A program made the position numbers and the translations under genes. This document shows positions 34,159 to 42,174 of a stretch of DNA of 47,793 nt, piece by piece. The stretch comes from Bacillota bacterium. GTDB taxonomy: Bacteria > Bacillota > Clostridia > Christensenellales > UBA3700. Where the stretch lies: contig JAEWXG010000006.1 of NCBI GenBank assembly GCA_023396095.1, positions 1 through 47,793 of the forward strand, in the 5' to 3' direction. Within the stretch, counting starts at the first letter, position 1, and every line of letters starts with the position of its first letter. The notes under the pieces were generated by a model, which saw nothing but the letters and a program-made list of their open reading frames with translations, had not been told where the DNA came from and did no database searches.

Positions 34159-36654
34159 CTAAATAAAAAGGTTCATATTGGAATTATCGTTATCCGCCAA
34201 CATTGACGCAACACCACCAATTTGAACACCGTCTATTAATTCTTCTTTTTTAATTCCCATAACATCCATTGACATTTGGCAAGCCGTTAATTTAACTCCC
34301 GCTTTTAATGCTTGGTTGATTAATTCTTCTAACGAATATACATTTTGTTTTTTTATAACAGAACGTATCATTTTAGATCCCATTCCACCCATATTCATTT
34401 TTGATAAACCAAGCTTTTTAGATCCTCGTGGCATCATTTTACCAAACATCTTTGAAATTGCATCTTTCTTCACTTTTACTTTTTCATTTTTACGCAAAAT
34501 ATTTAGTCCCCAGAAAGTAAAAAACATATTTACTTTATTGCCCATTGCAGCTGCTCCATTCGCAATAATGAATGATGCAATTGCTTTATCTAAATCCCCA
34601 CTAAAAACTATCATCGTTTTTTCTTTATCGCATGCTGTAACTTTTGAGCAAGAATCATCTCCTTTTTTTACAATACCATTAGATTTCTCTATAATTGCAA
34701 AAAATTGTCCATTCTCAGCTGATTTATCAACTAATATATGTCCTGTATTATTAGCCCACGATGATATGTCGTTATAAAAACCAGGATCAGATGCTACAAC
34801 TTTTAATACCTGCCCTATCTCTAACTTCTCAATAGCTTTAGCTACTTGCACAATTGGACCAGGACAGCAAAGTCCAGTAACGTCTAGCTCAATAACATTA
34901 TTATTATTCAATTTTTGTTGTACTTGAGCACAATTTGATATACCACTATCTGAAAAATCAGAACAATAATTATTATTTACTCTTAATTCTTTAGTATAGT
35001 CAGAAAAACTTCTATATCCACCCATTAAATTTTTTGCATTAAAACCATTTAATCTTAAAATTCTACTTGCTAAATACCCTCTAAGTCCAACTGCACAAGT
35101 TATAATGTATGTCTTTCTTTTATCCAATTCATTTAATCTTCTTCTAAGTTGAGGAAGTGGAATATTAATACTCCCAGGGATTTTTCCCATCATTAACTCG
35201 ATCTCCTCTCTAACATCTAACACAACTTCGTCTGGCTTCATATTATCTAAATATTCAACTCTTTCAACTTCAACTAAACCATCTAGCTGATTTGCTGCTG
35301 TATATCCTGCAAAATTAACCGGATCTTTTGCAGATGAATATGGTGGAGCATATGCAAGTTCAAGTTCAGTTAAATCCCAAACTGTTGCACCAAGTCTTAT
35401 CGCAGTAGCTAAAACATCTATTCGTTTATCCACTCCATCGTATCCAACTATTTGAGCCCCTAACACTTTTCCTTGCAAATCAAAAATTAATTTTAAAGTT
35501 AACATTTTTGCATTTGGATAATATCCTGCATGTGAATTTGGGTGAATAATTGTTATTTTATAATCCTTCCCGTAAATTTTCCCTTGTGCATTTAATTGCT
35601 TTTCATTTAACCCAGTTGCAGCAACAGAAAGATCAAACACCTTTGCTATACTTGTACCTTGAGTCCCTTTATATTTTGTTTTTTCACCAAAAACAATATT
35701 ATCTGCAGCAATTCTTCCTTGTTTATTAGCAGGCCCTGCTAATGGAACCATACATTTTCCTTTTGTATTAAAATCTACTACTTCAACAATATCGCCTACC
35801 GCATATATGTCTTTTATTGAGGTTTGCATATATTCGTCAACAATAACTCCACCTCTTTGATTCAATTGAATACCGGCATCTTTAGCTAAAATAGAATTTG
35901 GACGAATCCCAATCGATAAAATCACTAAATCACTATTTAGTTCTACACCATCTTCTAAAACAACTGTTGAACTATTTAAGGAATGTAGAATTTTCTGAAC
36001 ACCGTTTCCTACAATCAAATTAATCCCTTTATCAACCAAATGATTATGGACTAACTTAGCCATATCATAATCAATAGGTGCCATCACTTGATTAGCTTTT
36101 TCTACAATATTTACTTTTATTCCTCTATGAGCTAGGTTCTCTGCCATTTCAAGACCAATAAACCCTCCTCCAATAACTGTTGCCTCTTTTACAGAATTAT
36201 CTTGTATATAATTGTATATATTATCCGTATCAGGTATATTCCATAGTGTAAAAACATTTTTCCCGTCAAATCCCTCAACAGGTGGCTTAATCGGAGTCGA
36301 TCCAGTTGAAATTAACAACTTATCATATTCTAAATCATATATTTCATTGGTACTTAAATTTTTAACTTTAACAATCTTCTTATTAGCATCTATACTTATA
36401 GCTTCAGATTTAACCCTTATATCAACATTGTATTTACTCATAATCGCCTTTGGAGTTGATACAAACAAATCCTTACGTTCTTTTATTACTTGTCCGATAT
36501 AATATGGTAATCCACAGTTTGCAAATGAAACGTATTCACCTTTCTCTAACAAAGTAATTTCCATATTTTCATCAAGTCTTCTTAATCTCGCAATTGCTGT
36601 AGCCCCGCCTGCTACCCCGCCAATAATAACAACTTTCATCTTTTGATTAGCCAT
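34159..36654 (-). CDS. CoA-disulfide reductase fused to rhodanese, TusA and DsrE-like domains
   Basis: 831 residues from the ATG at 36654, which has AAGGAGG seven bases upstream inside the end of arsR; an in-frame start at 36684 is unlikely. Domains: FAD/NAD(P) reductase with GGVAGG (12-17), redox Cys47 in FANCGLPYY, second nucleotide motif VIGGGFIGLE (~155) and dimer domain. A rhodanese follows with ITCAVGLRG (~525), then TusA with LCCPGP (~600) and a C-terminal DsrE2-like domain (~670-831). All sulfur-carrying cysteines are present. The likely role is reduction of CoA or protein persulfides and sulfur trafficking. It is controlled with the upstream ArsR protein. Confidence 0.92.
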   Translation of the reverse strand: MANQKMKVVIIGGVAGGATAIARLRRLDENMEITLLEKGEYVSFANCGLPYYIGQVIKERKDLFVSTPKAIMSKYNVDIRVKSEAISIDANKKIVKVKNLSTNEIYDLEYDKLLISTGSTPIKPPVEGFDGKNVFTLWNIPDTDNIYNYIQDNSVKEATVIGGGFIGLEMAENLAHRGIKVNIVEKANQVMAPIDYDMAKLVHNHLVDKGINLIVGNGVQKILHSLNSSTVVLEDGVELNSDLVILSIGIRPNSILAKDAGIQLNQRGGVIVDEYMQTSIKDIYAVGDIVEVVDFNTKGKCMVPLAGPANKQGRIAADNIVFGEKTKYKGTQGTSIAKVFDLSVAATGLNEKQLNAQGKIYGKDYKITIIHPNSHAGYYPNAKMLTLKLIFDLQGKVLGAQIVGYDGVDKRIDVLATAIRLGATVWDLTELELAYAPPYSSAKDPVNFAGYTAANQLDGLVEVERVEYLDNMKPDEVVLDVREEIELMMGKIPGSINIPLPQLRRRLNELDKRKTYIITCAVGLRGYLASRILRLNGFNAKNLMGGYRSFSDYTKELRVNNNYCSDFSDSGISNCAQVQQKLNNNNVIELDVTGLCCPGPIVQVAKAIEKLEIGQVLKVVASDPGFYNDISSWANNTGHILVDKSAENGQFFAIIEKSNGIVKKGDDSCSKVTACDKEKTMIVFSGDLDKAIASFIIANGAAAMGNKVNMFFTFWGLNILRKNEKVKVKKDAISKMFGKMMPRGSKKLGLSKMNMGGMGSKMIRSVIKKQNVYSLEELINQALKAGVKLTACQMSMDVMGIKKEELIDGVQIGGVASMLADNDNSNMNLFI

Positions 36655-36655
36655 T

Positions 36656-36976
36656 TTAAATCTCCTCCTTAGCAAATAGTACATTTACCACCTTTTTAAT
36701 ATCATTATCAGCTAACGAATAATATATTTCTTGTCCGCTTCTTGTCGCCATAACAATCCCTAAATCTCTCAGTTTTGTTAAATGTTGAGATAAATTCGAT
36801 TGAGATATAGGCATGCAGCTAGAAAAAAAACTAACATTACATTTACCTCTATAAAATAAAGTTTTAACGATACAAAGTCTTGCTGGATGTGCAATTGATT
36901 TTAATTTATCAGCAAGGCTAATAACCATTTCTCTTTCCTTATTTGTTTTTACATTACAATGTTGCTCGTTACTCAT
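36656..36976 (-). CDS. ArsR-family repressor, probably sulfur/persulfide responsive
   Basis: 106 residues with the ArsR winged helix: SIAHPARLCIVKTL, then recognition helix SQSNLSQHLTKLRDLGIV and wing RSGQEIYYSL. Cysteines are at 7, 35, 46 and 54; the last two (CNVSFFSSC) lie before the recognition helix, a position that could sense metals or persulfides. It overlaps translationally with the CoA-disulfide reductase it most likely controls. A dyad lies in its promoter region. Confidence 0.88.
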   Translation of the reverse strand: MSNEQHCNVKTNKEREMVISLADKLKSIAHPARLCIVKTLFYRGKCNVSFFSSCMPISQSNLSQHLTKLRDLGIVMATRSGQEIYYSLADNDIKKVVNVLFAKEEI

Positions 36977-36995
36977 ATTTACCTCATATATTAGA

Positions 36996-37041
36996 ATATT
37001 ATAATATACTATTATGATAATATATTTTTTAAAAAAATCAA
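36996..37041 (-). promoter_or_regulatory. arsR promoter with palindromic operator
   Basis: Minus-strand TTGATT (37036-37041) and TATCAT (37014-37019), 16 bases apart. Just downstream is the perfect 12-base palindrome ATATTATAATAT (36996-37007), well placed for auto-repression by the ArsR protein. The region is AT-rich, so chance palindromes are not rare. Confidence 0.55.
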
Positions 37042-37068
37042 TAGTATATAATCTTCACAAAATAAAAA

Positions 37069-37090
37069 ATAGGCTGAATTTTCAGCCTAT
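37069..37090 (-). terminator. Terminator after the sugar-kinase gene
   Basis: ATAGGCTG (37069-37076) pairs with CAGCCTAT (37083-37090). The minus strand continues into a T-rich tract. It ends the rpsB-tsf-pyrH-kinase unit. Confidence 0.85.
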
Positions 37091-37133
37091 AAATCATTAT
37101 TAAGACCATATATGATCATTTTTTAAAATTATT

Positions 37134-38231
37134 CTATTTATTAGAGTATTTTGAATAAACTTCTTTAATAATCATATTTAATTTTTCAATATTTTCTTCT
37201 ATTTCAGAAACCAGTTTAAATTGTGTTCTTGCTCTAAATAAATTATGTTTATCTTTTGATACTTTAAAATAATTATCTCCATCTAAATAATCCGTTAAAA
37301 ATCTCATTCCACACTCAAATGTCATCATCCATGCCCCTTTCACAAGATTATCTAATTCACTTTTTGTTATTATGTCATATGTTACTGATAAATATCCTTC
37401 AGCATAGGCTTTGAATAAATCAATATCAAAATGAACAAGATCAAGATTTTCTTCGTCCTCTGCAGCAGTATTGCATCCATAACGAATTGAATCTCCAAAA
37501 TCATAACATAGACTTCCCGGCATTATCGTATCTAAATCAATAATTGCTATAGGATGATTTGTATTTTTATCAAGCACAACATTGTTTAGCTTTGTGTCGT
37601 TATGAGTAACTCTATATGGAATTTCACCACTATTTAATTTATCAATAATTTCTGAAACAAAAGATTGTCTATTTAAAACAAAATTAACTTCATCAATTGC
37701 ATTAGCAACTCTATCATGCTTATCTTCGCTTAAAACTTTCAGAAATTTATTTAGTCTGTCTTCTGTGTTATGAAAATTTTTTATTATTTCAACAAGCATT
37801 GTAGAATCAAACTGATCAAGTTCCTTAGCAAAACTACCAAAAGCAACTCCGCTATAATAAAATTGTTCAGAAGTTTCTATCTGTTGATAACATACTCCTT
37901 CCACATAATTATATAACCTGTAAACTCCACTCTGATGTTGTAGATAATATTTACCGTCTTGAGTTTTTATTAGTTCTTGCAAAATAATTGAATGTTTGTC
38001 TAAACTGTTAATATATTCTGATACTAAACGTATATTATTCATTAACCCTTCAACATTCGCAAAAGTCTTTGTGTTTATTTTTTGTAAAATATATTTTTTA
38101 TTGTCCAACTTAACCAACATTGTATCATTAATGTGTCCTTGACATATATTTTCAAAATATACATCATTAAGTTTATTAATATCTAAATCAGAAAATTGGG
38201 ACAATATATCTACAAGTAATTTTTTTTCCAT
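37134..38231 (-). CDS. nahK: N-acetylhexosamine 1-kinase-like phosphotransferase (APH fold)
   Basis: 365 residues. Aminoglycoside-phosphotransferase fold with the catalytic loop THNDTKLNN (H210, D212) and the metal site AIIDLDTIMPG (D232). The following stretch CYDFGDSIRYGCNTAAEDE is characteristic of NahK/LnpB enzymes that phosphorylate GlcNAc/GalNAc at C1 in host-glycan salvage. Substrate is inferred from these motifs, not certain. It sits 36 bases after pyrH in what is normally a ribosome/nucleotide operon, and a terminator follows. Confidence 0.78.
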   Translation of the reverse strand: MEKKLLVDILSQFSDLDINKLNDVYFENICQGHINDTMLVKLDNKKYILQKINTKTFANVEGLMNNIRLVSEYINSLDKHSIILQELIKTQDGKYYLQHQSGVYRLYNYVEGVCYQQIETSEQFYYSGVAFGSFAKELDQFDSTMLVEIIKNFHNTEDRLNKFLKVLSEDKHDRVANAIDEVNFVLNRQSFVSEIIDKLNSGEIPYRVTHNDTKLNNVVLDKNTNHPIAIIDLDTIMPGSLCYDFGDSIRYGCNTAAEDEENLDLVHFDIDLFKAYAEGYLSVTYDIITKSELDNLVKGAWMMTFECGMRFLTDYLDGDNYFKVSKDKHNLFRARTQFKLVSEIEENIEKLNMIIKEVYSKYSNK

Positions 38232-38267
38232 AATCTCCTATTACCGGCAACACTTATATTTAACAGT

Positions 38268-38966
38268 CTAATTTATAAGTGTTCCTATTTTTTCACCTTT
38301 TATTGCTTTGTAGATGCTATTTTCTTCTGACAACGCAAAGGCAATGATTGGTATATTGTTTTCCATACACATTGTAATTGCTGTAGTATCCATAGCATTC
38401 AATTTTTGATTAATAACGTCCATATATGAAATATGATCATATTTTTTAGCATTAGGATTCTTTTTAGGATCACAATCATAAATTCCATCAACATTTTTTG
38501 CAAGTAAAATTACATCAGCCGATATTTCCGCAGCTCTTAATGCAGCTCCTGTATCTGTTGAAAAATATGGGTTTCCTGTACCGCAAGCAAAAATAACAAT
38601 CCTTCCCTTTTCAAGATGTCTTAAAGCTTTTCTGAGAATATATGGTTCAGCAACTCTGGTAATTGTTAATCCAGTTTGTACTCTTGTTGGCATTCCTGCG
38701 CTTTCCAGCGCATCTTGCATTGCTAGAGCATTTATAACTGTCGCCAACATTCCCATATGATCTGCGGTTGTTCTATCCATTGTTGACCCAGCTTGTCTTC
38801 CTCTCCAAAAGTTACCACCACCAACAATTAAAGCTAATTCAACTCCTGTCTCTTTAACTTTCTGAATTTGTTTAACTACACCTTGAATAATGCAATCATC
38901 TAATCCAAACCCTTTCTCTCCAGCAAGCGCCTCTCCACTAATTTTAATTACTGCTCTTTTATACAT
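38268..38966 (-). CDS. pyrH: UMP kinase
   Basis: 232 residues. Hexameric bacterial UMP kinase of the amino-acid-kinase fold. Seen: RAVIKISGEALAG at the N-terminus, IVGGGNFWRGRQAG, DHMGMLATVINALA, GTGNPYFSTDTGAALRA and KNVDGIYDCDPK. It follows tsf after 55 bases that include a hairpin with a T tract, so it may get only part of the rpsB-tsf transcript. Confidence 0.97.
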   Translation of the reverse strand: MYKRAVIKISGEALAGEKGFGLDDCIIQGVVKQIQKVKETGVELALIVGGGNFWRGRQAGSTMDRTTADHMGMLATVINALAMQDALESAGMPTRVQTGLTITRVAEPYILRKALRHLEKGRIVIFACGTGNPYFSTDTGAALRAAEISADVILLAKNVDGIYDCDPKKNPNAKKYDHISYMDVINQKLNAMDTTAITMCMENNIPIIAFALSEENSIYKAIKGEKIGTLIN

Positions 38967-38989
38967 CTCATCACTCCATTTAAAGCAAA

Positions 38990-39013
38990 TAAAAAGGGAA
39001 GAACTTCCCTTTT
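38990..39013 (-). terminator. Terminator/attenuator between tsf and pyrH
   Basis: AAAAGGGAAG (38992-39001) pairs with CTTCCCTTTT (39004-39013) and the minus strand continues with T residues. Probably partial termination that sets rpsB-tsf expression above pyrH. Confidence 0.75.
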
Positions 39014-39021
39014 TATTTTTA

Positions 39022-39687
39022 TTAATTTTTCATTTTATTAATTTGCTCTTGAACTTCGGCTGCTAAATCCTCTGTCTTTTTCTCAAGGCCTTCACCCATT
39101 TCGAATCTTACAAATCTTCTTATCGATATCTTTTCACCGCTTGAAGCAATTTGCTCATTTAGTAAATCTTTAACTGTTTTATCAGGATTCTTAACAAAAG
39201 GTTGATCTAATAAACAAATTTCTTTTAAAACTTTGCTTACTTTACCTTCTGCAATTTTTTCCAATATATTTTCTGGCTTCTTGTCTCCAGCATTTTTAGC
39301 TTGTGCAATTGCAATCTTCTTTTCACTTTCAATAAAATCAGCTGGTACATCATCCTTAGAAACATATTTTGGATTTGATGCGGCAATTTGTAAAGCTATA
39401 TCGTGAACAAATGCTTTGAAAGCATCAGAACGAGCAACGAAGTCTGTTTCGCAGTTAACTTCAACTAAAACACCGATATTTCCGCCCATATGAATGTATG
39501 AATCAACAATACCTTGTGAAGCAATTTTTCCTGCTCTTTTTGCTGCAGATGCCATACCTTTAGCTCTTAAAATCTCTTGAGCTTTTTCCATATTTCCATC
39601 TGCTTCTTCTAAAGCTTTTTTACAGTCTAACATTCCAACGTTAGTAATTCTTCTTAATTCCATTACATCTTGATTAGTAAATGCCAT
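39022..39687 (-). CDS. tsf: Translation elongation factor Ts
   Basis: 221 residues. Nucleotide exchange factor for EF-Tu. The N-terminal UBA domain has VMELRRITNVGMLDCKKAL, followed by the contact motif NCETDFVAR. It is shorter than the ~290-residue form of Bacillus, so part of the C-terminal core is missing or reduced, as in other short EF-Ts proteins. It follows rpsB after 18 bases. Confidence 0.96.
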   Translation of the reverse strand: MAFTNQDVMELRRITNVGMLDCKKALEEADGNMEKAQEILRAKGMASAAKRAGKIASQGIVDSYIHMGGNIGVLVEVNCETDFVARSDAFKAFVHDIALQIAASNPKYVSKDDVPADFIESEKKIAIAQAKNAGDKKPENILEKIAEGKVSKVLKEICLLDQPFVKNPDKTVKDLLNEQIASSGEKISIRRFVRFEMGEGLEKKTEDLAAEVQEQINKMKN

Positions 39688-39705
39688 ATCTACACCTCTC
39701 CTATA

Positions 39706-40485
39706 TTATTCTTTAATTTCTTCAGCAACTTCTTCATTAGCCATGCTAGCTGCATTATCTAATTGTGCTGAAAAATCTTCATCATCTTCCTCAACTTGGA
39801 AAGTGATACCTTCTCTTGCTTCAATTACTGCATTTGCAATAATACTTGCTATTAATTGTACTGAACGAATTGCATCATCATTTCCAGGAATTACATAATC
39901 AACTAATTCCGGATCGCAATTTGTATCAACTAGCCCAACTATAGGTATATTTAATTTTCTTGCTTCTTCAACAGCAATTCTGTCATGTTCCAAATCTACA
40001 ACAAATAAAGCACCTGGTAATGAAGTCATATTCTTAATACCACCTAAGTTTGCTTCAAGTTTATCTCTTTCTTCTTTCATTTTACTAATTTCTTTTTTAG
40101 TGAATAAGTCAAGTTCGCCTGTTGCTTCCATTTGGTTAATTTTAGTTAATTTATTGATAGACTCTCTGATTGTTCTAAAGTTTGTTAAAGTTCCGCCTAA
40201 CCATCTATGATTGATATAGAACATTCCACATCTTGTTGCTTCTTTCTTAATTGCATCTTGAGCTTGTTTCTTTGTTCCCACAAATAAGATATCTTTATCC
40301 TTTGCTACTTCACGAACAAACGCATAAGCTTCTTCAATACATTTTTCTGTTATTTCCAAATCGATTACGTGTATATCGTGTCTATCTGTATAGATATACT
40401 TTTTCATATTTGGATTCCACTTTCTCTTTTGGTGTCCGAAATGTACACCCGCCTCTAAAAGGCCCTTCATTGTAACTACTGCCAT
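39706..40485 (-). CDS. rpsB: Small-subunit ribosomal protein S2
   Basis: 259 residues. Typical S2: GVHFGHQKRKWNPNMKKYI near the start, NHRWLGGTLTNF and the VGLVDTNCDPELVDYVIPGNDDA block in pieces. The C-terminus carries an acidic tail (residues 225-259), common in this protein. AACGGAGG lies before the ATG. Confidence 0.98.
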   Translation of the reverse strand: MAVVTMKGLLEAGVHFGHQKRKWNPNMKKYIYTDRHDIHVIDLEITEKCIEEAYAFVREVAKDKDILFVGTKKQAQDAIKKEATRCGMFYINHRWLGGTLTNFRTIRESINKLTKINQMEATGELDLFTKKEISKMKEERDKLEANLGGIKNMTSLPGALFVVDLEHDRIAVEEARKLNIPIVGLVDTNCDPELVDYVIPGNDDAIRSVQLIASIIANAVIEAREGITFQVEEDDEDFSAQLDNAASMANEEVAEEIKE

Positions 40486-40615
40486 AAAAAAATCCTCCGT
40501 TTATTTCACCCCACTATCCTTAGAATTAAATTTAACCTTTTAGGCAACGGATAAAATTCATGGATAATGGTGTTATTTCCTTATGAATTATATGAGACAT
40601 TTATAAAAAATGCAA
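40486..40615 (-). promoter_or_regulatory. rpsB promoter and ~95-base leader
   Basis: Minus-strand TTGCAT (40610-40615) and TATAAT (40587-40592), 17 bases apart. The leader to the ATG holds complementary TATCC/GGATA pieces and could fold; S2 commonly regulates its own leader, but I cannot match a known leader type. Further upstream (40616-40749) is AT-rich with no feature seen. Confidence 0.7.
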
Positions 40616-40749
40616 TCATATATTATAAATATTTAAAGTATATACTAATTACTTTATATACTATATTTAACAAATAATATTAATTAACTAAATTTATCAA
40701 TAAATAAAATTCAATTTTTTAGTATATATTTTAAAAACTAAGAAGCTTG

Positions 40750-41151
40750 TTAGTCATTGTGACAACCGCAACAATCATCATCGCAGTCACACTCATCATC
40801 ACAACAACAACCATCTTCACTAATATTATTATCTTCTAAAAACTGGTTATACACAGCTTCAAGCTCTTCTTCAGATTCAATTGGTATTAAATCCCCAACT
40901 TCTGAATCCTGCGATTCTCTAACTACTCTAAAAATTAAAAGTTCACCACTTTTAATACCGTCATCCAAATCCTCTAAAGGACTTACTAATACATATTCTT
41001 TTTCGTCGCGGTTAACAGTTGCAACTAATTCAAACTCAACATCATTGCCATCTTTATCTTGCATAACAACAACGTCTATTAATTGCTCCTCATCATGTTC
41101 ACATCCACATCCGCAACCACATTCTACATTTTTAACATTATCATTTTTCAT
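40750..41151 (-). CDS. DUF1292 (YrzB-like) protein with Cys-rich ends
   Basis: 133 residues. The core (about 20-110) is a DUF1292 domain, acidic and beta-rich, as found beside ruvX/yqgF in Bacillus and Clostridia; function unknown. Unusual are the ends: CGCGCGC at 11-17 and the last 20 residues with eight Cys, many Asp and one His. With 12 Cys in 133 residues and none in the core, both ends look made to bind metal (Zn, Cu or Fe-S). It closes the rarA-ruvX-phosphatase cluster after a ~110-base gap. Confidence 0.85.
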   Translation of the reverse strand: MKNDNVKNVECGCGCGCEHDEEQLIDVVVMQDKDGNDVEFELVATVNRDEKEYVLVSPLEDLDDGIKSGELLIFRVVRESQDSEVGDLIPIESEEELEAVYNQFLEDNNISEDGCCCDDECDCDDDCCGCHND

Positions 41152-41260
41152 TATTGTTTCTCCTTTTAAACAAAGTTCCTTCTCATTATACTATAATTTT
41201 TAAAAACTTTTGCTTAAATAATTATCTTTTTCATTTTGTTTATTAAACGACATATATTAT

Positions 41261-41767
41261 TTATTTTGCATAAAAAACATTACTGTCAATAATTCGTTTA
41301 GCTTCGTTATTACTTTCTACAATCAATTTTTTTAAAAGTTCATCACATCCATAATAAATATCTGAAAAACATCTATCGAAATTACCGGAATAATATGGAT
41401 CAGCTACGCTTTTGTCACTTCCGGTGAAACTTAATAACTTATACACTTTATCATAATTGTTTGGATTAATGACATCTTTTATGTCCTCAATATTGTCGTC
41501 ATCCATTCCAACTATGTAATCAAAATCATCACCATCTTGTTTTCTTATCTTTCTGGCAAGTAAACCTTCACACTCAACATCGTATTTTTCTAATATATTT
41601 CTCGCCCTATAGTCTGGTGGAGCCCCGACATGCCAGCCACCAATACCGCAAGAATCAATCAAAATCTTATCTTCTAAATGCTTTTCTTTTATTAACTTGT
41701 TCATAATGGCTTCTGCCATTGGTGATCTACAAATATTTCCTAAGCATACAAATAGTACTTTTATCAT
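41261..41767 (-). CDS. Low-molecular-weight protein-tyrosine phosphatase
   Basis: 168 residues. The active loop C(X)5R is complete: FVCLGNICRSP with Cys8 and Arg14. The general-acid Asp is in VADPYYSG (~residue 128). It overlaps the ruvX stop by four bases (ATGA). Target unknown; relatives act on arginine-phosphate or on tyrosine kinases of capsule synthesis, neither of which is encoded in the window. Confidence 0.93.
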   Translation of the reverse strand: MIKVLFVCLGNICRSPMAEAIMNKLIKEKHLEDKILIDSCGIGGWHVGAPPDYRARNILEKYDVECEGLLARKIRKQDGDDFDYIVGMDDDNIEDIKDVINPNNYDKVYKLLSFTGSDKSVADPYYSGNFDRCFSDIYYGCDELLKKLIVESNNEAKRIIDSNVFYAK

Positions 41768-42174
41768 CTTTTCGAATTTAAATAAGATTGCAAAATAATG
41801 GTCGCTGCAACTTTATCTATATAATCCTTTCTTTTTTCTCTTCTCATTCCGGACTCAATCAAAACTTCTTCAGCAGAAACCGTTGTTAACCTCTCGTCTT
41901 GCATAATAATTTCAACATCAACAGCCTGCTGCAATTGAGCAACAAATTCTTTTGTTTTTTCGACTCTAGGTCCTTCTGTCCCGTCCATATTTAGAGGCAA
42001 ACCAATAACAATTTTTCCAACTTGATTATTTTTTACAATATCAACAATATGATCAATATCTTCTTTTAATGTTTTTCTTTTATATGATTCAAGACCTGTT
42101 GCAATTATCTCCATTGGATCAGTTTGCGCAAATCCTATTCTCACATCTCCTAAATCAATAGCTAACGTTCTCAT
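41764..42174 (-). CDS. ruvX: RuvX/YqgF RNase-H-like resolvase
   Basis: 136 residues. RNase-H fold with LAIDLGDVRIGFA at the N-terminus, IVIGLPLNMDGTEGPR, DERLTT and the final DKVAATIILQSYL. Roles in family members: Holliday-junction resolution and 16S rRNA 5' maturation. Overlaps rarA by four bases and the phosphatase by four, so the three are translationally linked. Confidence 0.95.
   Translation of the reverse strand: MRTLAIDLGDVRIGFAQTDPMEIIATGLESYKRKTLKEDIDHIVDIVKNNQVGKIVIGLPLNMDGTEGPRVEKTKEFVAQLQQAVDVEIIMQDERLTTVSAEEVLIESGMRREKRKDYIDKVAATIILQSYLNSKR

Noticed and set aside
34316..34777. 153-codon open frame on the plus strand
   Set aside because: Antisense to the well-supported TusA/DsrE part of the CoA-disulfide reductase; no start signal and no recognisable motif.
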